From NCBI GenBank assembly GCA_020354665.1, contig CP070653.1, positions 1,779,304-1,824,104 on the forward strand: a stretch of 44,801 bases of DNA. The letters run 5' to 3'. Below the pieces are notes generated by a model. The model saw only the letters and a program-made list of their open reading frames with translations. It had not been told where the DNA came from and searched no databases. Positions 11,341-21,991 of this stretch are shown in pieces. Source of the stretch: Burkholderiales bacterium. GTDB taxonomy: Bacteria > Pseudomonadota > Gammaproteobacteria > Burkholderiales > Burkholderiaceae_C. Positions within the stretch are counted from its first letter, which is position 1; every line of letters starts with the position of its first letter. The position numbers and the translations under genes are program-made.

Positions 11341-12834
11341 ATGAGCGTGCTGCATGACCTCGGCGTCGCCGAACTCGGGCGCCTGCTCGCCGGCGGCGGC
11401 GCTTCGAGCGCCGAGATCACGAAACATTTGCTTGCAAGAATCGCCGCGCACCAGCACCTCGGCGCCTTTCTTTGCGTCGACGAGGGCCTGGCGATGCGCG
11501 CCGCGCATGCCGCCGACGCGCGCCGTGCGCACGGCGAGGCGTCGGCCCTGCTGGGAGTCCCGATCGCGCACAAGGACATCTTCGTGACCCGCGATCTGCC
11601 TACCAGCGCCGGCTCGCGCATGCTCGCCAGCTACCGCAGCCCGTTCGACGCCACCGTGGTCGCACGACTGGGCGCGGACGGGGCCGGCATGGTGACGCTC
11701 GGCAAGCTCAACTGCGACGAGTTTGCGATGGGGTCGTCCAACGAGAACTCCGCCTTCGGCCCGGTGCACAACCCATGGGATACGACGCGCGTGCCGGGCG
11801 GCTCGTCAGGCGGGTCGGCGGCGGCCGTCGCGGCGCGGCTGTTGCCCGCAGCCACGGGCACTGATACCGGCGGCTCGATCCGCCAGCCGGCGTGCTTCTC
11901 GGGCGTCACAGGCATCAAACCGACCTACGGCACCTGCTCGCGCTGGGGCATGGTGGCATTCGCCTCGAGCCTCGACCAGGCCGGTCCGATCGCCCGCTCG
12001 GCGGAGGACTGCGCGTTGCTGCTCGGTGCAATGAGCGGGTTCGACGAGCGCGACTCGACGAGTGCGCCGCGCGAGGCTCAGGACTTCCATGCACAGATGC
12101 TCACGGCGAGGTCGGGGGCCAGCGTGTCGCGCCCGCTGGCCGGGTTGCGCATCGGGCTGCCACGGGAGTTCTTCCCCAAGGCGCTGGCGGGGGACGTCGA
12201 GAACGCCGTACGCGCGGCGCTTGCCGAGCTCGAGAAACTCGGCGCGACGCTGCTTGAGGTCAGCCTACCACGCACCGAACTCGCGATCCCCGTCTACTAC
12301 ATCATCGCGCCCGCCGAGGCGAGTTCGAACTTAAGCCGATTTGACGGGGTGCGCTACGGGCGCCGCGCTTCACGCTATGCCGACCTGCTCGACATGTACA
12401 TGAAAAGCCGCAGCGAGGGGTTCGGCCTGGAGGTCAAGCGGCGCATCATGATTGGCACCTATGTGCTGTCGCATGGCTACTACGACGCCTATTACCTGCA
12501 AGCGCAAAAGTTGCGCCGCATGATCGCCGAGGACTTCCAGCGATGCTTCGGCTCGTGCGACGTGATCGCGGGCCCGGTGGCGCCGACGGTGGCGTGGCGA
12601 ATCGGCGAGCAGGGAGACGATCCGGTCAAGGCGTATCTCGCCGACGTTTTCACGCTGCCGGCGAGCCTGGCTGGCCTGCCGGGGATGAGCGTGCCCGCGG
12701 GGTTCGGCGATCGCGGCATGCCCGTGGGCCTGCAGTTGATCGGCAACTACTGGCAGGAAAGCGTCCTCTTGCACGCGGCGCACGCGCTCCAGCAGGCAAC
12801 CGACTGGCACCGCCGCGCACCGGCCGGGGTGTGA
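11341..12834 (+). CDS. gatA: Asp-tRNA(Asn)/Glu-tRNA(Gln) amidotransferase subunit A
   Basis: This is the amidase subunit (497 residues) that hydrolyses glutamine and channels ammonia to GatB. The amidase-signature Ser-cisSer-Lys triad is visible: Lys78 in VPIAHKDIF, the cis-serine in the GGSSGGS block at 153-159, and the nucleophile Ser180 in [11 protein letters not shown]-terminal [11 protein letters not shown] is the usual ending. Start ATG 11341 follows gatC by 7 bp, and the stop is one base before the gatB start, so the three genes form one operon. Confidence 0.98.
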   Translation: MSVLHDLGVAELGRLLAGGGASSAEITKHLLARIAAHQHLGAFLCVDEGLAMRAAHAADARRAHGEASALLGVPIAHKDIFVTRDLPTSAGSRMLASYRSPFDATVVARLGADGAGMVTLGKLNCDEFAMGSSNENSAFGPVHNPWDTTRVPGGSSGGSAAAVAARLLPAATGTDTGGSIRQPACFSGVTGIKPTYGTCSRWGMVAFASSLDQAGPIARSAEDCALLLGAMSGFDERDSTSAPREAQDFHAQMLTARSGASVSRPLAGLRIGLPREFFPKALAGDVENAVRAALAELEKLGATLLEVSLPRTELAIPVYYIIAPAEASSNLSRFDGVRYGRRASRYADLLDMYMKSRSEGFGLEVKRRIMIGTYVLSHGYYDAYYLQAQKLRRMIAEDFQRCFGSCDVIAGPVAPTVAWRIGEQGDDPVKAYLADVFTLPASLAGLPGMSVPAGFGDRGMPVGLQLIGNYWQESVLLHAAHALQQATDWHRRAPAGV

Positions 12835-12835
12835 G

Positions 12836-14290
<1,455 letters not shown>

Positions 14291-14327
14291 CGGTGTGCCG
14301 CGGTGTGGCGTCCGCTACGCGGTCGTG

Positions 14328-15065
14328 CTACTTCTTGCTCGTTCCCGACACGACCGTCTGGTCCGCGGACGCCTCAGCGACCGCTGGCATCGGCCCAAGC
14401 GAGCCGGGCGCTGCGCCGGCCCAGAGTTTGCGCAGGCGGGCCAGCTCGGTGTCGTAGAAGTTGTTGATCCGCACCTGCTCGGCCTGCGCATTCGCGATCA
14501 GCGCGCGCTGGGCCTGCACCGCCGCATCGTTGGCATCGAACTGCTGCTTGAGCTTGGCTGGCAACGCCTTGCCCTTGTAGAACTCGGCCTCGTCTTCCAG
14601 GGGCTTGCGCTCGGCGGCCAGCTCGGCCAGCCGACGGTTCGATACGTTGAGCGACTGGCCCGCCCGATCGAGCGCGGCCTCGCGCGCGTTCCCGTGCGCG
14701 GCCTCGTCCGGATACCGCTGCATCAGGTTGCGGTCGGCGCGCTCGACCTCGCGCTGCGCCGCTTGCTCAGCCGCCCGCCGACGCGCCTCGAGCTCGCGGG
14801 CGGCACGCTCGTCGGCGGTCAAGGTCGGTGGAATGATGCGCTGCAGGGATCCATCGCGGTTGAGCACGCGCTGCTCGCGGTCGGTGCATTGCGCGATCGG
14901 TCGATCCGACGTCAGGCGCCGGCCTGTGGCATCGACGCAGGTGTAGATGCTGGACTTCGCCTGCGCCAGCGCCGGGATCGCAACGGCCGCCGCGCCGACG
15001 GCTGCGCACCCGTAAAGGACGCAAACGATCCGCCGCCGCCAAACGATCAACCGTTCACGCTCCAT
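14328..15065 (-). CDS. DUF4124 domain-containing exported protein
   Basis: This is a 245-residue protein of unknown function. An N-terminal signal peptide (about 1-35, arginines then a hydrophobic run ending PALAQA) is followed by a DUF4124-type segment (SSIYTCVDATGRRLTSDRPI) with a conserved cysteine pair, then a long charged helical region (about 90-215) rich in Ala/Arg/Glu that probably forms a coiled coil. ATG 15065 has a strong AGGAG ribosome site and lies inside the 3' end of pyrE, overlapping it by 11 bases, so it is translationally coupled to pyrE. It converges on gatB. Confidence 0.85.
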   Translation of the reverse strand: MERERLIVWRRRIVCVLYGCAAVGAAAVAIPALAQAKSSIYTCVDATGRRLTSDRPIAQCTDREQRVLNRDGSLQRIIPPTLTADERAARELEARRRAAEQAAQREVERADRNLMQRYPDEAAHGNAREAALDRAGQSLNVSNRRLAELAAERKPLEDEAEFYKGKALPAKLKQQFDANDAAVQAQRALIANAQAEQVRINNFYDTELARLRKLWAGAAPGSLGPMPAVAEASADQTVVSGTSKK

Positions 15066-15732
15066 ACAGCTCCTGGTAACGTTCGACTGCCGCCTCATGC
15101 CCGGCCAGCGCCCCATCGCGATGGCAGCGCAGATAGTGGAGCAGGTCCGACAGTGTCGCAATCGCCCGCACCGGCAGGTGCAGCCGCGTCGTGACGTATT
15201 GCACCGCCGACCAGGCAACGTCGACACCATTCTCGACCGCCTTTTCCTGTCGGTCCAGTGCAACCGCCACGCCGCAGGGCGTTGCGCCTGCGCCCTCGAT
15301 CATCGCAATCGACTCACGCACCGACGTCCCCGCCGAAATCACATCATCAATGATGAGAACGCGTCCGGCCACCGGAGCGCCGACCAGCGTACCCCCCTCG
15401 CCGTGGTCCTTGGCCTCCTTACGGTTGTAAGCAAATGCGACGTTGCGGCCCCGCCGCGCCAGTTCAATGGCCAGCGCGGCGGCAAGCGTGATGCCCTTGT
15501 AGGCCGGCCCAAACACCATGTCGAACTGCAAGCCGGATGCAACGAGGCGGCGTGCATAAAATTCAGCGAGGCGTCCCAGCTTGGCGCCATCGTCAAATGC
15601 ACCGGCGTTGAAGAAGTAAGGGCTCAGCCGACCCGCCTTGGTGCGGAACTCCCCGAACGTTAGCGCCTTGGCGTCGATCGCGAACTGGACGAACTCCTGG
15701 GCGATGTGGTCGGACCGTTCAGCAGCAGCCAT
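15055..15732 (-). CDS. pyrE: Orotate phosphoribosyltransferase
   Basis: This 225-residue enzyme of de novo pyrimidine synthesis converts orotate and PRPP to OMP. The PRPP-binding motif VLIIDDVISAGTS is at about 125-137, and substrate-binding elements GEFRTKAGRLSPYFFNAG and GPAYKGI are intact. ATG 15732 (MAAAERSDHIAQEF) fits the family's N-terminus; a GTG 30 bp further upstream would extend into the divergent exonuclease gene. Neither has a clear ribosome site. The start lies only 14 bp from the divergent gene's start codon. Confidence 0.95.
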   Translation of the reverse strand: MAAAERSDHIAQEFVQFAIDAKALTFGEFRTKAGRLSPYFFNAGAFDDGAKLGRLAEFYARRLVASGLQFDMVFGPAYKGITLAAALAIELARRGRNVAFAYNRKEAKDHGEGGTLVGAPVAGRVLIIDDVISAGTSVRESIAMIEGAGATPCGVAVALDRQEKAVENGVDVAWSAVQYVTTRLHLPVRAIATLSDLLHYLRCHRDGALAGHEAAVERYQELYGA

Positions 15733-15746
15733 GGAGGAGCATTTCT

Positions 15747-16550
15747 TTGCGTGTGGTGACACTGAACCTGAACGGCATACGCTCGGCGGCGACCAAAGGC
15801 TGGGTGCACTGGCTCGAAACGGTGCAGGCGGATTTTATGGGCGTACAGGAAGTCAAGGCGCAGGCTGCCGACGTCGCAGGACGCTTCGATGCGCTGGCCG
15901 GGATGCGCGGATACTTCCACTTCGCTCAAAAGAAGGGCTACTCGGGCGTGGGGCTGTACAGCCGGCACGTACCGAGCGACGTACGCATCGGGTTCGGCTC
16001 ACGCGAATTCGACGCGGAGGGGCGCTGGGTCGAGCTTCGTTACGATACGGTGTCGTCTTTGAGGCGGCGGCCGTTTCGCAAACTCAGCATCGTCAGCTGC
16101 TACTTCCCGAGCGGCAGCAGCGGCGAGGACCGTCAGGCGGCCAAGTTCCGATTTCTGGCACGCCTGTATCCGCACCTCGTCAAGCTCAAAGCTGAGCGTG
16201 ACTTGCTCCTGGTCGGTGACGTCAACATCGCGCACCGCGAGATCGACCTCAAGAATTGGCGCAGCAACCAAAAGAACAGCGGCTTCCTGCCTGAAGAACG
16301 GGCCTGGCTGACCAAGCTATTTGGCCGCGGCGGACTGGTCGACGTGTTCCGGACGCTCAACCCGCATCCTGAGCAGTACACCTGGTGGAGCAACCGCGGT
16401 CAGGCCTGGGCGAAGAACGTGGGTTGGCGACTCGACTACCACGTCGCGACACCGGCCATGGCGGCAACCGCCCGACGCGAGCACATCTACCTCGCCCAGC
16501 GCTTCTCCGACCACGCGCCGCTCTCGATCGACTACGACTTCGCGGTCTGA
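15747..16550 (+). CDS. xth: Exodeoxyribonuclease III / AP endonuclease family protein
   Basis: This DNA-repair nuclease of the exonuclease-endonuclease-phosphatase fold has 267 residues. Catalytic elements are present: LNLNGIRSA at the N-terminus, the metal-binding Glu in GVQEVKAQ, the GDVNIAH Asp/Asn pair, and the C-terminal SDHAPL Asp-His. The start is TTG at 15747, supported by a GGAGGAG ribosome site seven bases upstream and the family N-terminus (MRVVTLNLNG). It diverges from pyrE with a 14-bp gap, so its promoter must overlap the pyrE coding region. Confidence 0.93.
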   Translation: MRVVTLNLNGIRSAATKGWVHWLETVQADFMGVQEVKAQAADVAGRFDALAGMRGYFHFAQKKGYSGVGLYSRHVPSDVRIGFGSREFDAEGRWVELRYDTVSSLRRRPFRKLSIVSCYFPSGSSGEDRQAAKFRFLARLYPHLVKLKAERDLLLVGDVNIAHREIDLKNWRSNQKNSGFLPEERAWLTKLFGRGGLVDVFRTLNPHPEQYTWWSNRGQAWAKNVGWRLDYHVATPAMAATARREHIYLAQRFSDHAPLSIDYDFAV

Positions 16551-16672
16551 TCTGAACCAGCCTGAAAGCAATCCCGGCCCCCTCTGTCCATTCACGGCAA
16601 AGCCGCGAGCGCAGCAGCCAAACCGGATCCGTATCGGCTGCGCGGATGCGGGGGCGGCTACGATCACGATCC

Positions 16673-17311
16673 ATGCTTCGTTACGTCACCGTTCCCGTCA
16701 CCGCCTTCGCGCAGAACTGCTCAATCGTCTGGTGCGACCATTCGGGCAAGGCCACCGTGATCGACCCCGGCGGTGACCTGCCGCGCCTGCGTGCCGAGAT
16801 CGCACGCCTCGGAGTGCGACTCGATGCGATCTGGCTGACGCACGCGCACATCGACCATGCCGGCGGCACGGGCACGTTAGCGCGCGAGGAATGCGTGCCG
16901 ATCGTCGGCCCGCATCCTGGCGACCAGTTCTGGATCGATGCGCTGCCGCAGCAGAGCGCGATGTTTGGGCTCCCGATGGCCGAGCCGTTCACGCCCACGC
17001 GTTGGCTGCACGACGGCGACACAGTGGTGATCGGCGAATCGACGCTGCGCGTGCGCCACTGCCCCGGTCACACGCCGGGGCACGTCGTCTTTCATTCACC
17101 GGAGGCGAAGCGCTGCTTCGTCGGCGACGTGCTCTTTGCCGGTAGCATTGGCCGCACCGACTTCCCCGGCGGCGACTTCGACACGCTCGTTTCGAGCATC
17201 ACCGAGCGCCTCTGGCCGATGGGCGACGACACCGTCTTCATCCCCGGCCACGGGCCGGAGAGCACCTTCGGTGAAGAGCGCCGCAGCAATCCGTTCGTGG
17301 GCGGAACCTGA
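16673..17311 (+). CDS. MBL-fold metallo-hydrolase (YcbL/glyoxalase II-like)
   Basis: This 212-residue hydrolase has the full binuclear metal site of the glyoxalase II branch of metallo-beta-lactamase-fold enzymes: THAHIDH at 56-62, CPGHTPGH, GDVLFAGSIGRTDFPGGD, and FIPGHGPEST near the C-terminus. The length and the SIGRTDFPGG motif fit the single-domain YcbL-type proteins and not full-length hydroxyacylglutathione hydrolases, so the thioester substrate is inferred. The ATG at 16673 begins the family homology (MLRYVTVPVTAF). It follows the exonuclease gene by 122 bp on the same strand. Confidence 0.9.
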   Translation: MLRYVTVPVTAFAQNCSIVWCDHSGKATVIDPGGDLPRLRAEIARLGVRLDAIWLTHAHIDHAGGTGTLAREECVPIVGPHPGDQFWIDALPQQSAMFGLPMAEPFTPTRWLHDGDTVVIGESTLRVRHCPGHTPGHVVFHSPEAKRCFVGDVLFAGSIGRTDFPGGDFDTLVSSITERLWPMGDDTVFIPGHGPESTFGEERRSNPFVGGT

Positions 17312-17346
17312 CTCGTGGGTCTGCGACTTGGTGCCGCGCGGAACGA

Positions 17347-18273
17347 TCAGGCCTTCGGTGGGGAAAACCGCTGCGTCGGCTTGGCCGCACGCTGGTACTC
17401 GGGCTCGATGCGCGGCAGGCGAGCCTCGATGTCGTTGATGCGGGTGGCACCCGACGGGTGGGTCGACAGCCACTGCGGTGGCGCACCCTTGTTGGCCGAG
17501 AGCATCTTCTGCCACAGCGTGATGCCGGCGCGCGGGTTGTAGCCTGCGCGCGCGGCGAGGCGCAGGCCAAGCGCGTCGGCCTCCGATTCGTCCTCGCGGC
17601 TGAACTTCAGTGTCAGCAGGTCCGCGCTGCCGCGGACCACCGCGTCGCCGAGCGCGCCCAGCCCGAGCAGCGCTGACAGCGCCGACGCACCCACTTGGGT
17701 AACGGTCGTCTTGCCGACGCGCTCTCGCGCGTGCTCCAGCAAGGCGTGCCCGATCTCGTGGCCCATGATCATCGCCACCTCGTCGTCGTCGAGCTGCAGC
17801 TGCGCGAGGATGCCGTAGTAGAAGGCGATCTTGCCGCCGGGCATGCAGAACGCGTTGAGCTGCTTCGAGCCGATCAGATTGACCTCCCATCGCCAGTCGC
17901 GCGCGCGCGGATTGCAGCCCTCGGTGAACGGGACGATGCGCGCGGCGATTGCGCGCAGCCGCACGACCTGGGGATGGTCGCTCGGAGCGACCGCGCCCTT
18001 GCCTGAGGCCTGTTGCAGCATCTGCCGATACTGCTGGCCGGCGCTCTGCTCGATCTGCTCGGCAGAGATGACTTTGGTGAAACCCGAGCGCTTGCATTCG
18101 GCCATCGGCTCGAGCGTCTGCGCGCGCACCAGGGGCACGCCACCGATTCCCAGCACGCCGGCGCCCAGCAGGGCTGCGAACCCGCGCCGCGCGTGCAGCG
18201 CACAGCGGCAGCCGTGGCCATGGGCAAGCGCGGGCTCGGCAATTCGGGCGTCTGTGTTGAACGGTGCCGTCAT
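17347..18273 (-). CDS. M48-family zinc metallopeptidase, exported
   Basis: This 308-residue zinc protease resembles periplasmic LoiP/BepA-type M48 peptidases. A twin-arginine-like signal (ARRGFAALLGAG then a hydrophobic stretch ending PLVRAQ, residues about 33-58) suggests export, possibly by Tat. The HExxH site is HEIGHALLEHA and the third ligand is in EDESEADALGLRLA; STHPSGATRINDIEARLP is the usual C-terminal block. No TPR repeats follow, unlike BepA. ATG 18273 was chosen as the first conventional start; longer readings run antisense into ampG. It lies 43 bp downstream of ampG on the same strand. Confidence 0.88.
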   Translation of the reverse strand: MTAPFNTDARIAEPALAHGHGCRCALHARRGFAALLGAGVLGIGGVPLVRAQTLEPMAECKRSGFTKVISAEQIEQSAGQQYRQMLQQASGKGAVAPSDHPQVVRLRAIAARIVPFTEGCNPRARDWRWEVNLIGSKQLNAFCMPGGKIAFYYGILAQLQLDDDEVAMIMGHEIGHALLEHARERVGKTTVTQVGASALSALLGLGALGDAVVRGSADLLTLKFSREDESEADALGLRLAARAGYNPRAGITLWQKMLSANKGAPPQWLSTHPSGATRINDIEARLPRIEPEYQRAAKPTQRFSPPKA

Positions 18274-18316
18274 GGCTCGGTTGGATGCTGGGCCGAGCGC
18301 CGCAGTTCCTGCTTCG

Positions 18317-19927
18317 TTACCCGCCGCGATGCGGGCGTTGGTCGCGTCGCGCCAATCGCTGGTCTTCCGCACCGGCCGTCTCGCTGGGATCGACTTCGAG
18401 CGCTCGCACCGCCCCCCGCAACCGCCACAGCATCCACAACGCCGGCAGCGCCGCCGCGGTCGACACGATGAAGAAGTCCGGCCAGCCGATCGACTCGGCC
18501 AGCACACCGGCCAGCGGCCCGACCCAGACGCGCCCGACCGCCGCAAATGCCGACAGCAACGCGTACTGGGTCGCGGTAAATCGATGGTTGCACAAGCTCA
18601 TCAGGAATGCGACGAACGCCGCTGTGCCCATGCCGCCTGACAGGTTCTCGAAAGCGATCACCATCAACAGCCCACCATCCACAGGCGTAGGCTGCGCGAG
18701 CTGAACGAAACCCCTGTCGAAGGCGGGGATCACCAGCCCCGGCAGCAGCCCCTTGCCGCTTACCGCGAGCCACCAGAAGCCGAGGTTGCTCGCCATCTGC
18801 AGCACGCCGAACACCAGCAGTGCGCGCCATAGGCCAAGTCTGAGCATCAGCGCGCCACCGACCAAAGCTCCGCCGATCGTCAGCCACAGGCCGATGATCT
18901 TGTTGACCACGCCGACCTCAGCCGCGCTGAAGGCCATCGCCTTGAGCAAGAACGGCGTCATCAGCGCACCAGCGAAAGCGTCGCCGAGCTTGTAGAGGAT
19001 GATGAAGAGCAGGAACGCTGCAGCCCCCGGCTGAGCGAAGTAGCTGCGCAAGCCCCCCAATAGCGTTTCGAACTTCGCGGCGCGCGCCGCCCAACCCGCC
19101 AGCGGCAGGGTGAGGGCCACCCCCAGCATCAGCGCGAGCAGATCGGTCCACTTGTCCTGGAGAGCGGCTGCCGAGCCGCCGCCGAACAGCGGCTGCAGCA
19201 ACGCACGCGCCAGCGGCACGCCGAACCGGTCGGTCAGCATGACTCCGACCGCAACCGCAGCGAGCACCGCGAGGAATCCCAGCACATCGTTGCGCGCGAC
19301 GGTCTGGCGCGTGCCGGCCGGTACGGACACGCGCGGCAGCACCAGCGCCGACAGTGCCGCAGCAGCCACCATCAGCAACGCCATGAAGTGGTACACCTCC
19401 GGCCAGCTCCAGCCACCGGCCTGGTTGACGTCGGTCCAGATGAAGGCGATGCCGCCCGACAAAATCATCGCCAGTCGGTAGCCCATCACATTGAGTGATG
19501 CACCGAGGCCGCGCTCTGCGGCGGGCAGCAGATCGGTGCGATAGGCGTCGATCACGACGTCCTGCGACGCCGAGAGAAATGCCACCGTCACCGCGAGTAG
19601 CGCAAACGCACGGATGGCGCCAGTGGGTGAGGTCGCTGCCATCGCCGCGAGCACGGCAGCGAGCAACAGCTGCGTGAGCACGAGCCACCCGCGTCGCCTC
19701 CCGAGCCACGGCAGGTCGAAGCGGTCCATCAGCGGCGCCCAAAGGAACTTGAACGTGTAGGGCAGCCCCACCAGGCTCAGAAATCCGATGGTGGCTATGT
19801 CGAGCCCTTCCATCGTGAGCCAGGCCTGCATCGCCTGGCCCGTCAGCGCGAGCGGCAGTCCCGACGAAAAGCCGAGCAGCGTAACGACGACGAGGCGATG
19901 AAGGGCTGCGGCACGCGCGGCGGACAT
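18317..19927 (-). CDS. ampG: AmpG-family muropeptide permease (MFS)
   Basis: This is a 536-residue major-facilitator transporter that imports anhydro-muropeptides for cell-wall recycling. AmpG hallmarks are the N-terminal LLGFSSGLPLALTGQ, IGFLSLVGLPYTFKFLWAPLMDRF, DVVIDAYRTDLL, and the C-terminal FENLSGGMGTAAFVAFLMSLCN with ATQYALLSAF. About twelve to fourteen hydrophobic helices can be counted. It lies 40 bp after the anti-sigma gene and 43 bp before the M48 peptidase gene, all in one direction. Confidence 0.92.
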   Translation of the reverse strand: MSAARAAALHRLVVVTLLGFSSGLPLALTGQAMQAWLTMEGLDIATIGFLSLVGLPYTFKFLWAPLMDRFDLPWLGRRRGWLVLTQLLLAAVLAAMAATSPTGAIRAFALLAVTVAFLSASQDVVIDAYRTDLLPAAERGLGASLNVMGYRLAMILSGGIAFIWTDVNQAGGWSWPEVYHFMALLMVAAAALSALVLPRVSVPAGTRQTVARNDVLGFLAVLAAVAVGVMLTDRFGVPLARALLQPLFGGGSAAALQDKWTDLLALMLGVALTLPLAGWAARAAKFETLLGGLRSYFAQPGAAAFLLFIILYKLGDAFAGALMTPFLLKAMAFSAAEVGVVNKIIGLWLTIGGALVGGALMLRLGLWRALLVFGVLQMASNLGFWWLAVSGKGLLPGLVIPAFDRGFVQLAQPTPVDGGLLMVIAFENLSGGMGTAAFVAFLMSLCNHRFTATQYALLSAFAAVGRVWVGPLAGVLAESIGWPDFFIVSTAAALPALWMLWRLRGAVRALEVDPSETAGAEDQRLARRDQRPHRGG

Positions 19928-19967
19928 CGGCCGATTCTAGAGAGCCGCCTCGCGGCGGCGTGCCGAC

Positions 19968-20813
19968 TCAGCGCGGTGATTCCGCCGGAATCGTCGGTTG
20001 TTGCGCGTAGATCGACTGTGCCAGCGCCAGCAGGCGCTCGCGCGGCAGCGCGCCGGCGAGTGCATATCCCGCACGCCCTTCAACCCAGTAGAACAGGCCG
20101 ACGTCACCCTGCCGCTCGAAGCGGAAGGCCGCCGGCACCGACTCGGCAGCACGGCGCAGCGTGACAGTGACCCGCGCGCCGCCCGGCTGCTCGTACATCA
20201 GCAGCGCGCTCACGCCGTTGGGCCCGTCGGGTAGCAACCGGCCGCCAACGAGCGTGAATCCTTCGGCGCGCAGGTCGAACAGCTTGACCGGCAGGTCGAC
20301 TCGGCGCGTCAGCCACTGCTGAAGGTGCGCCTCCTGTTCAGAACGCTGCGTCTCCGCGGTCGTTGCCAGATTGACTTCGACCGGATGACGTTGCTCGGCG
20401 GCGTAAACACGATGCGCCAGAGCGGCGCGCTGCACCCAACCGGCCGGTGAGGCTGCCCGTGCGAACGCGTTCGCACTGTCGTACTGACCGCGCCACTGCC
20501 ATCCGCCGAAGCTGCCGGCCACGCCGCCGATCACGAACGCGGCAACGGCCGCCGCTAGCGGCCAGACCGGCCCCGCCAGATACCCTTGGCGTGCCCACAC
20601 GCTTCGCGCGAGCGGTTGCGGCACCGGTTCGTCGACCACGGAGGCAAAGCGTGCGCGCAGCGCATCGCGGTCGGCTGACCACAGGCGCACGCGCGCCGCG
20701 GCCTCGGGGTGCTGTTGCAGCCAAGCTTCGACTTCGGCCCGGCGTGCCGGCTCAAGCTCGCCGTCGAGCCAGGCGCTCAGCACGTTGTCCTCGATAACGG
20801 AGGGAGTGTTCAT
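19968..20813 (-). CDS. Membrane anti-sigma factor
   Basis: This 281-residue single-pass protein follows the ECF sigma gene by six bases. Its N-terminal cytoplasmic part (LSAWLDGELEPARRAEVEAWL, residues 12-32) has the helical pattern of anti-sigma domains that bind ECF sigma factors. No HxxxCxxC zinc motif is present. One membrane helix lies at about 83-103, followed by a periplasmic domain (about 110-281) that presumably senses the signal. The signal is unknown. Regulated proteolysis or a conformational change would release the sigma factor; the M48 peptidase two genes downstream is only a circumstantial candidate. Confidence 0.88.
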   Translation of the reverse strand: MNTPSVIEDNVLSAWLDGELEPARRAEVEAWLQQHPEAAARVRLWSADRDALRARFASVVDEPVPQPLARSVWARQGYLAGPVWPLAAAVAAFVIGGVAGSFGGWQWRGQYDSANAFARAASPAGWVQRAALAHRVYAAEQRHPVEVNLATTAETQRSEQEAHLQQWLTRRVDLPVKLFDLRAEGFTLVGGRLLPDGPNGVSALLMYEQPGGARVTVTLRRAAESVPAAFRFERQGDVGLFYWVEGRAGYALAGALPRERLLALAQSIYAQQPTIPAESPR

Positions 20814-20819
20814 GGTCGG

Positions 20820-21371
20820 TCAGATCACGCGGCGCAGGGCGCGCGCTGGCGGCGCGCACTCGCTGCCGTCGAGCAGCGCGCGCAGCGCAGTGCGCGCGCG
20901 CGAGATGCGCGACATCACAGTGCCGATTGGGATTCCGAGCGCCTGCGCGCACTCGGCGTAACTGAACTGCTCAATGCTCACCATCAGCAGCGGTTCGCGC
21001 TGCTCGGGTGGCAGGCGCGCGAGCGCGGCGGCAAGGTCCATTCGCAAGGCGATGTCTGGAGCCGGCTCGTAGCGTTGCAGGTCGCTCTCGGCCAGCACCT
21101 CGGCGGGATCAACCACGCGCACCCGGCGCTCGCGCCGGCGGTCGTCGATGAATGCGTGGTGTGTGATCCCGACAAGCCAGACGACGATGTCTCGGCGCTG
21201 GTCGAACTGGTGCCAGTGCGTCAGCGCGCGCTCGAGTGCCGTCTGCACCAGGTCGTCGGCGGCAGCAGCGTCGAACACCAAGCCGCGCGCATAGCGCCGC
21301 AACCGCGGAATCGCGGCGAGCAACTGCCGGCGAAAGGCATCGGGGGCTTGCACCTTCGGTCTACGCGCCAC
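20820..21371 (-). CDS. ECF (sigma-70 family) RNA polymerase sigma factor
   Basis: This 183-residue extracytoplasmic-function sigma factor has region 2 (about 15-85; DAAAADDLVQTALERALTHW binds core polymerase and the -10 element) and region 4 (about 115-170; LPPEQREPLLMVSIEQFSYAECAQALGI with the helix-turn-helix IPIGTVMSRISRAR). The start is GTG 21371 with a modest GGGG ribosome site. It heads a minus-strand run with its anti-sigma factor, AmpG and an M48 peptidase. I could not find a convincing ECF-type autoregulatory promoter in the 92 bp shared with the divergent flavin reductase gene. Confidence 0.93.
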   Translation of the reverse strand: MARRPKVQAPDAFRRQLLAAIPRLRRYARGLVFDAAAADDLVQTALERALTHWHQFDQRRDIVVWLVGITHHAFIDDRRRERRVRVVDPAEVLAESDLQRYEPAPDIALRMDLAAALARLPPEQREPLLMVSIEQFSYAECAQALGIPIGTVMSRISRARTALRALLDGSECAPPARALRRVI

Positions 21372-21463
21372 GGCCCCACTGTATTCCGCCGTTTGCCCCG
21401 ACCCGGCGCTTGGAGCATGACCCAGGGGGGGCCGAGGCCCCGCCTTTGTCCTAGGATCACTGC

Positions 21464-21991
21464 ATGTCCCCGCTGTTGCGCGCGCATCCGCCGAGCTTTT
21501 CGAGCCTCGAATTCCGGGCGGCCCTCGCGATGTTCGCCACCGGGGTGACGATCGTCACCGCCCGCGACCCAGACGGCCAGTGCATCGGACTCACCGCGAA
21601 CTCGTTCAATTCGGTCTCACTCGATCCGCCGCTCGTGCTGTGGAGTCTGTCGCGGGCGGCGGCATCGCTGACCGCGTTCACGCGCGGCTCGCACTACGCG
21701 ATCAACATCCTCGCCGCCGACCAGCGCACGCTGGCCGACCGCTTCGCGTCCCGCGCGGGCGACCGCTTCGCGGGCATCGCCTTCCGCGAAGGGGCCGGTG
21801 GCGCGCCGGTGCTGGAGGGCGTCGCTGCGGCGTTCGAGTGCTTCAACCGCAGCCGCTACGAAGAGGGCGACCATGTCATCTTCGTCGGTGAAGTCGAGCA
21901 CTGCGAGCGGCAGGAGGGTGCCTCGCCGCTGATCTTCCACGGCGGGCGCTACTACACCGAGCTGCCGCTCGATCGTTCGGCAAACTCTTGA
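21464..21991 (+). CDS. Flavin reductase-like FMN-binding protein
   Basis: This 175-residue split-barrel flavoprotein resembles the reductase components of two-component flavin monooxygenases. The ATGVTIVTARDPDG segment, LTANSFNSVSLDPPLVLWSL, and the C-terminal PLIFHGGRYYTEL are characteristic. ATG 21464 has an AGGA ribosome site eight bases upstream. It diverges from the ECF sigma gene. No monooxygenase partner is adjacent, so the flavin acceptor in the cell is unknown. Confidence 0.9.
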   Translation: MSPLLRAHPPSFSSLEFRAALAMFATGVTIVTARDPDGQCIGLTANSFNSVSLDPPLVLWSLSRAAASLTAFTRGSHYAINILAADQRTLADRFASRAGDRFAGIAFREGAGGAPVLEGVAAAFECFNRSRYEEGDHVIFVGEVEHCERQEGASPLIFHGGRYYTELPLDRSANS

